Shown piece by piece: positions 22,637-34,950 of a DNA stretch of 64,000 nucleotides (position 1 is the stretch's first letter; the number at the start of each line of letters is the position of its first letter). The notes under the pieces are model-generated. The model did not search any database and had not been told where the DNA came from. It saw only the letters and a list, made by a program, of their open reading frames with translations. A program made the position numbers and the translations under genes. Origin of the DNA: Forficula auricularia (Eukaryota; Arthropoda; Insecta; Dermaptera; Forficulidae); contig JALMQS010000884.1 in assembly GCA_024734495.1 (NCBI GenBank), positions 124,001-188,000 of the forward strand, given 5' to 3'.

Positions 22637-22734
22637 ATTATAAATCAATCAAGTATTAATAATTATATTCAATTTTGAATTAAATTGATTGATTAGTTTT
22701 TAAAAAAATGGTAAAAAGCTAGAAAACCGTAACA

Positions 22735-23300
22735 AATGACTCGCTGATGCCGGGTGACTTGCGACCTAGCCTCTTGATAAAATAGACCAAAAGATTATAA
22801 ATGAAAAAGAGAACAAACTTATTTGATCTTGAGGTTCATAGTATGTCTATTATATAAGAAAATAGCATTTTGATTAAGAATTTTATAGTTTAAATGAAAT
22901 TGTATGAAAAGATTCAATTTCTTCTCTCCTGGAGCGAATCAACTAGAAAAGACCAAAAGTTTTATTTTTTTCTCATTAGATATTTATTCAAATCTATTGA
23001 AATTTCATATCTGTGTGTTATTTTTATTTATCTTTTATATCAAATAATTATTATTAAGAAATTTGCATTGTAATGGGTAGTTTATTTGAAGTCCATGCTA
23101 ATAACTCGGTTGAATTTTTTTAGTTGATTCGCTCCCGGAGAGACAATCTTTTCATAAAATTTCTTTTAAACTACAAAATTCTTAATCAAAATACTATTTT
23201 CTTATATAATAGACATACTATGAACCTCAAGATAGATTAAATCGATAAAATAAGTTCGATTAATTTCTCAATTATAATTTTTTGGTCTGTTATATTAAGA
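22735..23300. repeat. Dispersed repeat G, copies 2 and 3 as an inverted pair
   Basis: 22735-22955 (plus) and 23105-23300 (minus) face each other. GGAGCGAATCAACT on the left arm is matched by AGTTGATTCGCTCC on the right, and both contain the AATAGCATTTT and GAGGTTCATAGTATG segments. Together they could fold into a long imperfect hairpin. Confidence 0.75.
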
Positions 23301-24326
23301 GGACATGGCGCTATCCAGAGACAATTTTTGTTATTGATTTAAGTCCATTCGCTCTACAATATTGGAACTCATAAGCTATTGATATTAAACATTTTACTTA
23401 AATGAATTTTTCTGTTGGAAATTAAATCTTCTTTAACTATGGTCATTATATAAATTTGTATACCTCAAAGGGTTAGGCAGTTAAGGTGAAATTTACGTGG
23501 AATGTTGGATAAATATTTCTCTAACGGCCTAGATGTTTTACATATTAAAAAATTATAATGAAGAAACATGTTGATAATTTAATTTACTAAAAGATAGTTC
23601 ATTATGTATAATGAGCATATTAGCTTAGGAGTGCTTCCGGCTGAAAAATGCAAAAAATCAGAAATAACTCGGAATATTATATTTATGAAGAGCTGTCTAA
23701 ACTTTGTAGCTAATAACTCAATATGAGAATTTAAATCTGTATTAATAAGCTGCATCTCGATGCTTAATTTCAACTTTCTAGCTCAAACAGCTGAGAAATA
23801 TTACCAAATCATTGAAATTTTGGACATCATATCGAGTTTTCCATTATTAATTTGTTTTAACTTCCCAGTTTCAGGACTTTTATCGCTTGATCTTCCACTA
23901 ATTCAGATGAACTTCGCAGCGAATAGTATGCTAATCAGCCTTTCAACTTAATCTTCAATTCATTAATACAAATGATATTAACTCTTCCTATTATCTTTAC
24001 TTATTAATATATATTTCTATTAATTTCCGAGACAAGGAGAAGATGATTATTCGATTCCATTATCTGATGGTGGAGAACACAATCCACTATTAATTCTCAC
24101 GCTGATCTGATTTCCCATTTAATGCATACCTATATGAAACTATGAATCATTAAGAAGACAGCCAATATTGATTTTGTCTAGCTGGTACTTAAATTGCCTA
24201 TGCATTAGGGGCTATGAATTGAGTGGATAAACATGAAATCGTATTTAATTATTAATATAAAATTAATTTAGAAAACAACTTATCTTATTTTCACTTAGGT
24301 TAGTGAATTATATCTAATAACTAGCT
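23301..24326. other. No gene or repeat recognised
   Basis: A+T-rich; only short unremarkable frames. Confidence 0.3.
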
Positions 24327-24327
24327 G

Positions 24328-24385
24328 TGAGGCCCGCCTTTGGCGGCCTCTTTCTAGTCAGGGGCTTCGCCCCCTGGACCCCCTC
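24328..24385. repeat. Two adjacent GC-rich hairpins
   Basis: GAGGCCCGCC-TTT-GGCGGCCTC and AGGGGC-TTC-GCCCCCT lie next to each other in otherwise A+T-rich DNA. They may be the end of a transposable element. Confidence 0.75.
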
Positions 24386-24619
24386 GCGCCTTGGTTATTG
24401 AAGTTTTATTAGTACTGTTATTTTAGAATAAACTCTTGAATAGATATAATTGAAGATTCTATTTTACTGCCACGTAATTTTAAAATTTAAATGAAAAACA
24501 ACTAAAGATGATACAAATATAATATTTTTTGATTAAAATTGACGATTGATAGATGATATAGATTTATTTTTCAAAACAATACAATAACAGTTGATATTGA
24601 ATTCTATAAAGAAAATAAA

Positions 24620-25200
24620 CATACAAAATTTGAATGTATATTGTTCTATTATGATCGTTGCTAAAATTTCTGGGGGGGGGCGCAAAAATATTTCATGCTT
24701 GTAGTAAAATTTTCTCTTAGCCCGGCTCTGTTTATACCTTAAACTTATATGTATACGATATACCAATACATGTATATTGTTCTATTGTGATTGTTGATAA
24801 ATTTGCTGGGTGGGGGGAGGAAGGAAAATATTCCATGCTTGTAGTAAAATTTTCTCTTAGTCCGGCCCTGTTTTTACCTTAAACTTATATGTATACTATA
24901 TACCTATACATGTATATTGTTATATTATGATTATTGCTAAATTTGCTGGTTGGGGGAGGGGGGCAAAATATTTCAGCTTGTAGTCAAATTTTCTCTTAGC
25001 CCGGCCCTGTTTATACCTGTAAACTTGTATATGTATACTATATACCTATACATGTATATTGTTCTATTATGATTGTTGCTAAATTTGCTGGGGGGGGGGG
25101 GCAAAAATATTTCATACTTGTAGTAAAATTTTCTCTTAGACCGACCCTGTTTATACCTTTATATACATATTAACTTATATGTATATTATATATAGCTATA
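24620..25200 (+). repeat. Tandem repeat, about 140-bp unit, four copies, with G-runs
   Basis: Each unit has ATATTGTTCTATTATGAT, GTTGCTAAATTTGCTGG, a run of 5-10 G, TATTTCATGCTTGTAGT, AAAATTTTCTCTTAG and CCGGCCCTGTTTATACC. The G-runs sit near 24671, 24808, 24950 and 25090. Confidence 0.85.
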
Positions 25201-25262
25201 CATTTTTAACGTGTGTCATTTTTTTATGAGTAATCTCATCTCTATAAATATTTTCAAACTTT

Positions 25263-25545
25263 AATAAACTGCAACGGATCGTTGCTAAACTTTATCCAAA
25301 TTCATTTGAAATATTAATATGTTTGTTCCTTTATTATTAATCAGATATCACTTGCAATTTGTAGTTCATATTGACATTAATTCAAAAATAATTCTCATTT
25401 AATAGTCGAGGAATAACCATTCTACATTGGATTTTTGACATTTCGGTTATTATTGTAACCATTGCTGAATACATGGAGGAATCGACTTAAAATCAAAAAT
25501 AGCCATCGATTCTCATCTAATACTTGAGGAATAACAATTCTACAT
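25263..25545. repeat. Family A repeat terminus plus two minisatellite units (A5)
   Basis: AATAAACTGCAACGGATCG reads as the inverted family A end; it is followed by two units with GAATAACCATTCTACATTGG and GGAATCGACTTAAAATC. Confidence 0.75.
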
Positions 25546-25554
25546 TAAGTTATT

Positions 25555-27780
25555 CAAAAATACTTCTATTCTTTCTCTTTACGGTTCCGTTCAAAATTAA
25601 AACGGAGCCCTATCAGCGACTTTCTAAAATGTCTTTATGTATGTTCGTCCGTCATGATAGGATTTTTGCTCTTAAACAAAATGAGATACAAACTTTAAAT
25701 TCTTGATTGTTGAAATAAAAAAATGTATTAAAATTTTAATCGAATTATTATTTTAGAGTGGGTCGAATTTTTTGTGTGGTCAAAAATATTATAAAAAACA
25801 TACTCCGGCTGATTTTTTTATCTAAAATAAAAAAATGTTATTTATTCTCTAATTTTAATTTAATTTCTAATTTACTTTAAATGAGGCCTTACCGTAAATA
25901 CGTCCCAGGGCTATTGAAAAAATAATTTTCTAGCTTTGAGTGATGTCATTAATATTGGCAGATGTTTGGAAAGATTTTAATAAAAATATTTTTTATCTTG
26001 GCTTGTGATGTATCTATGTAAGATAATTATCTTTAAGTACGTAATTTTTTTCTTTATTTTTCTTTAAATGACTCAGGGAGAACCTCAAATGGCCATTTTT
26101 AGGCGTTTTTTTTTACATGATAGCGTTTAGAAATGGCTTACTATAAAATTATGAAAAATTTCTCCTAATTTTCTCACTCTCTTCTTTGTATATGATATCT
26201 CACATATTTTGGAAATTATAAAGTACGAAACCCTCACTATGCTATCGTTTTATTTAGGATTCAGTCCCATTACTGTCGATTCAATGTCTGAATTCCTTTC
26301 TATCTGATGTAAGAAGATTGTTGTTCGTAAACTAAATAAGATCCAAACATTAAATTTACTAGGTGTATTTATTTATTTTGTCTGAAATTAAATATCGTAT
26401 TCATATTTTAATCGAATGATTATTTTGTGGAGGATCAAATTTTCTATGGAGTCAAAAATATTTTGTTATAAGTAATTTCTTTAAGGAGGTTCTTTCGCGC
26501 CAATCCACTCAAAAAGTTTTAGCTTCGTAACTACTCTATAAATATGAACGGAACTAAAATTTTAGGGTATTTTTTTTTAACGTGACTCTCCACTCACACT
26601 ACGAAATCTCTATATAGATACACACATACTAAACTTCGATTTCACTTTTTATTAACGCCCTAAAATCTACCACCATCCCAAAAATAATGAAATTTTATCG
26701 CACAAATAAATACACCCCCCTTCATTTTTTGCCCTGAAGAAGGCAAAGTTTCGGTTTTTCGATTTCACCCTTTATTAACGCTCCAAAATCTACTACCATC
26801 CCGAAAATAATGAAATTTTATCGCACAAAAAATACACCACTTCATTTTATGTCCTCAAGAAGGGAAAGTTTCGGTTTTTCGATTTCACTCTTTATTAACG
26901 CCCCAAACTCCACCACCATACTGAAAATAATGAAGATTTATTGATCAAAATTCACCCACTTCATTTTATGCCCTGAAGAAGGAAATGTTTCTGTTTTGCG
27001 ATTTCATTCTTTATTAATGTATACATTAATAAAGAATGAAATAGATATACCTACCAAATTCTACCAATATCCCAAGTTTTAGCATTCCAGGATCAATATA
27101 TTTTCACTGTATGTTAATTTAGTCTATAAATTTCACCCCTTCATTTCGGAAGAAGTGAAAGTTTCGGTGTTTCAAGTTTCTCTTTAATTAATGTGCCAAT
27201 CTTTACCAGTATGCCAAATTTCAGCATTCTAGGTTCATTGAATTTTTAGTATATGTTAATTAATTCTATAACTTTCATCCCTTCATTTTAGGTCCTGAAG
27301 AAGGGAAAGTTTCGATTTTTGGATGTTTCCCATAAATTGTATCCCAAACTCTACCACCATATGCCAAGTTTTAACATTCTAGGATCAATATATTTTCACT
27401 GTATGTTAATTTAGCCTATAAATTTCACCCCTGCTTTTGGGGCCCTGAAGAAGTGAAAGTTTCAGTGTTTCATGTTCCTCTTTTATTCATGTGCCAATCT
27501 TTACCTGTGTGCCAAATTTCAGCATTCTAAGTTCATTGTGTTTTCACTATATGTTAATTTAGCCTATAACTTTCACTCCTTCATTTTCGGTCCTGAAGAA
27601 GGGAAAGTTTCGATTTTTGGATTTTTCCCATTAATTGTACCTCAAACTCTTCCAGCATGACAAATTTCAGCATTCTAAGATCAGCGGAAGTACTCTAGAA
27701 TTTTGATGAGTGAGTGAGTGACGAAAAAGCCTATCTTTGGCTTCTTAACTTTGACGGTATAAAAAATATAAATATGAAAA
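25555..27780 (+). repeat. Hairpin-headed repeat E with an internal tandem array
   Basis: It starts with ACGGTTCCGTTC...AAAACGGAGCCCT, a hairpin of the type that heads widespread insect repeats, then a GTATGTTCGTCCGTCATG tract. A tandem array (26636-27670) of about seven units of 118-172 bp follows, each containing CCTGAAGAAGG and AAAGTTTCGG, and the element ends near GATGAGTGAGTGAGTGACG. Short frames inside the array are repeat artefacts. Confidence 0.6.
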
Positions 27781-27931
27781 TTTGTAATTTAGTTAAGCTT
27801 ATGGACCAGTAATATGGAAAAAAATTTCAGCCAATGTTTAGGTTTCCAGTACGAAGTTACAGAGCCGTCAAAATGGCCTGAGTTGTTTCCTGTAAAGGGT
27901 AGTCTGGCAGTGCACGCCGAATCGAACTTGG

Positions 27932-27953
27932 CTGGGGCACTGCCGTGCCCCAG
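27932..27953. repeat. Perfect 9-bp-stem hairpin
   Basis: CTGGGGCAC-TGCC-GTGCCCCAG. It does not fit the histone stem-loop and no CTRR Helitron end follows. Confidence 0.8.
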
Positions 27954-28089
27954 ATAATCTTTCTTCTGCCTGCCTGTAATTCAGTCATTGATAGTGAATA
28001 ACGGCGTGTCCCTTTGGGAAATTGTTGAGGAGATCATTATAAGAATAAAATGATATTTATATTTTCATTTCCGTCCATAAAGTGTATTA

Positions 28090-29555
28090 ATTCGAAAGTT
28101 TATAATGGGAATTAAGGACAAGTCTTTTATGTGATTTTTTTTATTTTTCAACCAACGTTTCGTCGCATTTGTCGAATTCTTCAGGGCTTCTACAATTATA
28201 ATAATATTATTTATAACAAGTTCCAAGAGTACCTACATTATAATTTCGGACCAAACATGTGTCAATATTTTTTCCACCAAATAGTTACATCACACATTCG
28301 TCTAAAATACATTATTTTATTTTATCTCCGATACCAATGAAGAACCATCAGAATCTTAAACTTAAAAAATTTGGCACATTCACATAAACAATTTTCTCTT
28401 TTCTTTTTTGTTAACAATTATATCAGATCAGGAGTGTCCAAACTTTGGTTTACGGGCTGTATTTGATGAAAAAAACAAATGTTTCGGGCCGCATATAAAA
28501 TATACTAATTTTGTTGATATTTCTCATTTAACAAGGATAGTTAAAATGTGGAATAATGTAATCCAGGTCCTAGTGAAGATATTACATTCCCGAGAGGTGA
28601 ATATGACTCTTCTGACATGTAAGAAAATCATGCATAACAGCTCGGATTCAGTAATTATAATAATAATTATCTTGATTTTTATTCAAATTAGTTTTTATAT
28701 TCAGATTTAAATTGCATTATTTACTCGTATACATTTTACAATGCTTGATTAGAATAAGTACAGAAAGCAATAATTATAAAATATATCTTAAAAGGGAATT
28801 TCTTTTAATACACTTATTTAGTTAGAGTTTATAATATAGAAATTAGAATAGATTTATTTGTATATTTCGAGAGATTCGAAAACAAGCTAAGACCTGTTTG
28901 CTCGAATTGGAAAAAATCTTTCAATCCGATACTTCTAGGATTTCCCTTTTAACTATTGGGTGCTTGTACAATAGCTAGTACTCTCTATTTCAGGATTCAA
29001 ATTTCACTCCCCACCATGCCCCCTTGAGCCCATACGACTTGAATTGTGAACCCCGTAAGCCATCAGGCCAAAATCAACGTTTTCCAGCAAGAAGCGTTGA
29101 GTACTCTCCAGTGATTCTGCGCGCTCCCACGCGTCTTCCAAGTGATATTTTTTTCCATTCTTTATTGAATTTTCTTTATTCTACCCATTCTTTATTTATA
29201 TATTTATCTCACAGTTAAAAAAATAAATTATCTCAATATTAATATTTCGATTTTTACTTTTTATTTTTCTTAACCTTTTCCAATTTCTTCTTATTTTAGA
29301 ATAAAAGAAATATCAGTTTGTATCTTATATGTTTCCAGTAAGTAATATACATAAAAATCTTAATGTTTCAAGGAAGTTTATAATTTTATGACGGGCCGCA
29401 TTCATACAGTGCGGGTTGGACATCACTGTATTAGATAAACAGTCTTAAAAATAATATAAATAGAATCAGACAACAAAGTTTTAAAACAATAGAACGGAAT
29501 CATTTTCCTTATTTATCTTTGTCCTTAATGTTCATTATAAACTTTCGAATAAAAT
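28090..29555. repeat. Inverted-repeat element interrupted by a hAT insertion
   Basis: TTCGAAAGTTTATAATG at the left is mirrored by CATTATAAACTTTCGAA at the right (29535-29552), followed inward on both sides by TTAAGGACAA. Inside the left arm is CAACCAACGTTTCG...CTTCAGGG. The hAT element at 28429-29428 lies between the arms. Confidence 0.6.
28429..29428. mobile_element. Non-autonomous hAT element, 1000 bp
   Basis: Ends CAGGAGTGTCCAAAC and GGGTTGGACATCACTG are imperfect inverted repeats of the hAT CAGNGGTGTCCAA type. The 8-bp flanks are TATCAGAT (28421-28428) and TATTAGAT (29429-29436), one mismatch. Subterminal GGGCCGCAT motifs are also typical. No transposase remnant was recognised inside. 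Confidence 0.8.
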
Positions 29556-30811
29556 GATATGAGCAATTTATTTCTTCGGCTAATTATTTTTTTTTTTTAA
29601 TTTTGAAAATAGCATCTCTTAATTTGTTGAATCTCGGGCTGAAGTTGTATAAGCAAAGATATAATATATTTTAGAGCTGCCAGATGCCAGAAGCAAGAGA
29701 AAATGAATTTAGCGGAGTGAGGAGCGGGTCTAATTTACTTAGTTATTAGGATACATTTGTACGAAAAATTTATTTAGATGTTTAATTTGAAATAAAATTA
29801 CCTCTGCTCTGGCTAAATAATAAAAAAAAAAGAATTTGACCTTATCATATTTGTGATAAAATAAATTCTAATCTAGTCAAGAGATGTGAAAAGAGATGCA
29901 GAGTGAAGATGACAACCGCGAAATTATTTCAGAACTTGTTTCTCATCTAAGCAACGTTACGTTATTTCTTTACGAACGAAAGAAAACTCGACTTTTTCTC
30001 AATCAGTCAGCCAGCCATTTCTTTTGCTTCTCTGAACATTATTTGGAAATCCGCTTTTTTCTTTTTTTTTAAGACATTTGACAGTCGCTTAGTGGTTTTT
30101 GTGATTATTGTTTTGAAATGCGTAAAAAAGGATCATTTCGATTTTGTGTTATTAGAATAAAAGAAATTGACAAGTAATCATGGACTAGGTATATTTATCC
30201 ATTGGAACATCTGCGTGTTATTTCGATTATTTTGCCCCGGAAAAACACAATTCCAAAATTACTCGGTAGAAATAAATCATTTTCAAGCATGATTTTTGCT
30301 AAGTCTAAACATATGGATTAAGATAACAGCAATCTAGGGTGAACGAAATGTCATAGAAAGACTTCTGGTACTGAAACGTTTATTCTTCTAAAACAAAGAT
30401 TTAAAGAAGTTAAGGTTTAAATATGCAGAAATCCCCCCCCCCCCAAAAAAAAAACAAACAATTTTTCATATGCCAAACAATTGAACAGTAAGCAATATAA
30501 ATTTTTTCTATACTTGTTTGTATTTTAATAAATTGAACTTCTTTTGGGCTGCTTACCGAATCTTGACAAAGTATTAAGTTTTTTCTTTATTTCAAAAAGA
30601 ACAGGAGGTAGAAGTAAGAAAGATCTTTCTGGTGCCAAAATATACACTTTTCTAATTACCTAGAATGATTAAACTTAGGAAATTTTCCCAAAGTTTCAGA
30701 TTTTTAAATTAAACAATTAACTGACGAAAATTGTCAGATCATGAAAATTTCCACAAAGTGTCTTGAAATAGGTTTTATATTTTAAATTTGAAATCTATTT
30801 TTTGCATTAGT
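29556..30811. other. No gene; a C-run next to an A-run
   Basis: At 30431-30454 a run of ten C is followed by a run of A. Nothing else recognised. Confidence 0.3.
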
Positions 30812-30957
30812 GATGAGCTGATGAGCAAAGCAAGACCAAGACTAAGACTGTGGTAGACTTGGTATCGATCTTGGTTTTGTTCTTGATCAAATATTTCTAG
30901 TCTTGGTCGTCGTCTTGGTTTTGCGTATTCAGTTTTGGTCTTGGTCTTACTCATCTG
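30812..30957. repeat. Small inverted-repeat element with CAAGACCAAGAC motifs
   Basis: GATGAGCAAAGCAAGACCAA at the left and TTGGTCTTACTCATC at the right are inverted relatives, and CTTGGT recurs between them. A MITE is likely. Confidence 0.6.
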
Positions 30958-32306
30958 ACCTTTTACTTACAAGAAAACAGCTTATGTAACTCTGAGAGTT
31001 AAGAAAACTCAAGTCGAAAGTGACTAGAAACATACACTTCCAAAACTTCAACGCACAAATCGAGCTTTTACTGTCAAAAAAAGGTACGAAATTTGAAGTA
31101 AGTTAAAAAAACCTTTGAAATCCTCCGGGTTATAAGAAAATAAAAAATAAAATAACTTGGTTCTTTATATTCACTGTGTTTTGTCTAGGCATTAGGAAAA
31201 AGAGTGCTTCAAGAATATTATTAATCATAATAACAATGGCTTGTTGTTAAGTTGAAGGAAAAAATATTTGAAAAACACTATTTCTGAAAAAATAGATCGA
31301 TCTTGCATAAAAATTATTTAAAGAAATTTTATTCAATAAATTTAATTTTGTTAAACAATTCTATCTTCTTCTTTATATAGGTAATCAAAATTGCTTTTAT
31401 GCAAGATCATCATTATTTTGAATGATGAAAGGCCATTTATTATTTCTAAACGTCTTGAAAATACAACTGGCCATATCGGATGTACTCACAGGACTCCCAT
31501 ACAACTATGTTTAAAAGATAAATATCTCATCTCTATTAAGTATGCATTAAAAGCAAAGTTAAACTTATTAAATTTTAATTTATGAAATTTGCGGGAAAAT
31601 TAATTAACGCATAAAGACGTCAATTTAAATCTTAAATGAAGTGCATCTAACTTATTTCAAGAGTAGAGCTAATTGGGATAAGATAATCTATGATGATTAT
31701 AAAAAACTAATCGAATTGCCAAAGTTTTGATTTTTGTTAAATGGCCTGTAAAATTGACACTGAGCAGAAGGTAGGATGGAAAGGGATCGAATTAGCAGGC
31801 CAAAGAGAATGAGAACACTAGCCAGTTTATACACACACCTAAACCTGCTAGCATGCAATTTTTGGAAAAAAATCACAATTTTATTAAAGTAATAGGAGTA
31901 CTTATTTATTTACCTATTTGATCCCGGCTGTGATCACATCAAGCCCAGGATTCTAACCCGCGGCCCAGGACGGATATCAAAGTGGCCTGACGAAAAATCT
32001 CAAACTTTCAAACTTTAAGCGAATAAAAATATCAGGGATATTACTAGAAATACAATAATTTTAACTTGCTATTAATTTATGAGTAATGAATTTTTGAATT
32101 TAACACGGTATTTAGTAATGAGAGGTATTCATAAAGTGATACTTAAATAATTCATTTATTCAAGCAGCTATTTTCAAGAATGAAGCACACAAAGCATGAA
32201 AATGTTTGATGATCACCTTGAGAACTCATTGAGAATTCCTTTGTGCCAAATATTCATGTGTCAAAAACAATGACAAACATCTCACAAATTTTATGTTGCT
32301 GACTTG
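30958..32306. other. No gene; possible decayed SINE near 31915-31985
   Basis: The minus strand at about 31960 reads GCGGGTTAGAATCCTGGG, resembling a tRNA B box with one substitution. No A box or poly(A) was found. Confidence 0.25.
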
Positions 32307-34076
32307 TTTTTACTTTATCCAATGCGAAGTATGGGAGAAAGTATTGTAATCGGTCGCGCGGCAAGCGCGACTTCAAAGGGTCCTCAGGTAAAGACTACGG
32401 AACCCATGGACTCAGTTAAGGTCACAAATTGAAGTATTCAATGAGATTAAATTTTAGAACGTGACGGTTTTGCCAAAATTACCTGGAATCTCGTCGAGAG
32501 GCCAAAAAGTGCCATTTTTTTGGAAGTGCGTGCGGATGGATGGATGTTATCGTTTTTTTCGTCCACGATTTTTTCCACACCTTTGCACCGATAGAAATGA
32601 AATTGAAAACCTACCATCATTTTAACAAAATAAAGCGCTGATTAGTTTTTGGTACATATCGGCCCACAAACATTAGTATTATACAACATTATTTATTTCA
32701 GTACTTTTTTAGTTTTTTCTAAATATCTTTAAAATGACTTAACCAATTTTGATGAAATTTAATATCCTAATTAAGTACCTTGGGGCCGACAAAAAAGGTT
32801 AAATAAAGTTTTTAGTAAAATTATATTTTAAAGTACTTTACTCTAAAGTAAGATTTTTAAATTCTTTAAAATTTATTCATTTTATCTGTTTAATATAGGA
32901 CTCATTTAACCTAACTAAGTAAGAGTGGATAGGCTTTTCTCTGTGAAATGCTAAAAATTTGGGAGGAAAGTTTATAAGTAACCATAGCAACTGCGTTCTT
33001 TTCTTATCCGTTACCTTTATAGAGGAATCGACTTAAAACCAAAAATAGCGATTGATTCTCATCTAGTACTTGAGGAATAACCATTCTATATTGGATTTTT
33101 GACGTTTCGGTTTTTATTGGTAACCATTGCTGAAGACATAGAGGAATCGATTTAAAATCAAAAAAGCTATTGATTCTCATCTAGTACTTGGAGGAATAAC
33201 CATTCTATATTGATTTTTGACGTTTCGGTTTTTAATGGTAACCATTGCTGAAGACATAGAGGAATCGATTTAAAATAAAAAACAGCTATTGATTCTCATC
33301 TAGTACTTGAAGGAATAATCCATTTCTATATTGGATTTTTGACGTTTCGGTTATTATTAGCCATTGCTGAAGACATGGAGGAATCGACTTAAAATCAAAA
33401 ATATCCATCGATTCTCATATAATACTCGAGGAATAACAATTTTCATTAGATTTTTGACGCTTTCGATTATTATTGGTAACCATTGCTGAAGACATGGAGG
33501 AATCGGCTTAAAATCAAAAATAACGATCGATTCTTATCTAATACTGGAGGAATAACCTTATTGCATTCCATTTTTGATGTTTTGACTATTAATGGCAACC
33601 TCTACTGAAAACGTGGAAGAATCCACTTAAAATCAAAAAGACTAAATTCTTTTGGTAAACAATTCAAGTTTGAGTTGTTTGCCATAAAAGAATTTAGTCT
33701 TTTTGATTTTAAGTCGATTCTTCCACGTTTTCAGTAGAGGTTGCCATTAATAGTCAAAATATCAAAAATGGAATGCAATAAGGTTATTCCTCTAGTATTA
33801 GATAAGAATTGATCGTTATTTTTGATTTTAAGCCGTTTCCTCCATGTCTTCATCAGTGGTTACCAATAATAATCGAAGCGTCAAAAATCTAATGTAGAAT
33901 TGTTATTCCTCGACTATTAGATGAGAATCGATGGCTATTTTTGATTTTAAGTCGATTCCTCCATGTCTCAGCAATGGTTACTAATAATAACCGAAACGTC
34001 AAAAATCCAATGTAGAATGGTTATTCCTCGGCTATTAAATGAGAATCGATCGCTATTTTTGATTTTAAGACGATTA
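32307..34076 (+). repeat. Hairpin-headed repeat A2 with mirrored minisatellite
   Basis: The head and body match A1. From about 33010 there are roughly six units of 80-115 bp (GAATAACCATTCTATATTGG, GACGTTTCGG, GGTAACCATTGCTGAAGACA, GAGGAATCGA). At about 33660 the array turns round: 33680-34076 repeats the same units inverted. The last unit breaks at 34076, where the GC-rich block begins. Confidence 0.85.
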
Positions 34077-34830
34077 GGGACATATAGGAGCTGCCAGGCC
34101 TGAACGAAGGGGCCAAGCACGGGGCCACCCTGGGCAACCGAGGCTCTGCTTTCATGACTATTGGCCTACGTCGGGGTCAGTGCGGGGCGCCCCAGCCTGG
34201 GCTGTTCGATCTTGGCCCAACCATGGCTCTGTAAGAGGTAATCGAGCCAGGGCTGTTCGATGTTGGCCCATACATGGGTCCGTGGGGGCAATTCAGATAA
34301 ATTCCTAAATAAATATTCAAGATAATTCTAGTCTAAATTATAGTGAAAAGCTAATTTATCGATTTTAAAAATTAATAATTATTGTATTATTACAAATAAA
34401 AAAATAATTATATGAATTTATATAAATATTTTTTTCAGTGGATATTTTTAATGAATTTATTTAATTTATAGAAATTCGGGTGTGTACTTATGTATACGCG
34501 CGCAAGAAGTTATACTTCTTTGTTGTATGTAACCAAACAAAAATAACTGGTGGTTAATCGTAATTGCATGAATCAATGTTTTTATTGAATATTTAAAATA
34601 TAGAAAATCAATGTTTATTATTTAAAAACGTTAAATGGGTTTATATATATATATCATTTCTTGGTTCGGCCTTCGGCCAAAATGATAGCATAATCAAGTG
34701 AATAGAATTGATTAATTTTCTACATCTGTATACAGAATCAATTAATGTCACAAATATCACAAAAAATAAATAAAAAATAGAATAAACTATTTTTTAAAAA
34801 ATAAAAATATTAAATTAAAAAAATGTGCAT

Positions 34831-34950
34831 GTCAACAGTACACGGTGTCCACAGGCGGTCACCCATCCAAGTACTATCCGCGTCCATAGATGCTTGACTT
34901 CGGTGAAAAGACGAGAACCCCGTTTCTTTCATCATGGTATGAAAAAGTTA
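34831..34950 (-). rRNA. 5S rRNA-like sequence (probable pseudogene or 5S-derived SINE head)
   Basis: On the minus strand the sequence aligns with arthropod 5S rRNA over exactly 120 nt. GGTTCTCGTC, CACCGAAGTCAAGCATC (box A region) and GCGGATAGTACTTGGATGGG then TGACCGCC (internal element and box C) are intact. Differences lie in the loop after CAAGCATC, in GTGGACACC (usually GGGAACACC) and in both ends, where stem I is weak. A T7 tract that could terminate RNA polymerase III starts 7 nt after the 3' end (34823 downwards). It is a single copy, so a dispersed pseudogene or a SINE3-type head is more likely than an rRNA locus. Confidence 0.75.

Noticed and set aside
26636..27670. CRISPR-like array
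   Set aside because: Repeats are long, diverged and without unique spacers; the genome is eukaryotic.
27932..27953. Hairpin considered as a histone 3' stem-loop or Helitron end
   Set aside because: The stem and loop do not match the histone consensus and no CTRR end follows.
31915..31985. tRNA gene or SINE on the minus strand
   Set aside because: B-box-like sequence has a substitution, no A box, no cloverleaf, no poly(A).
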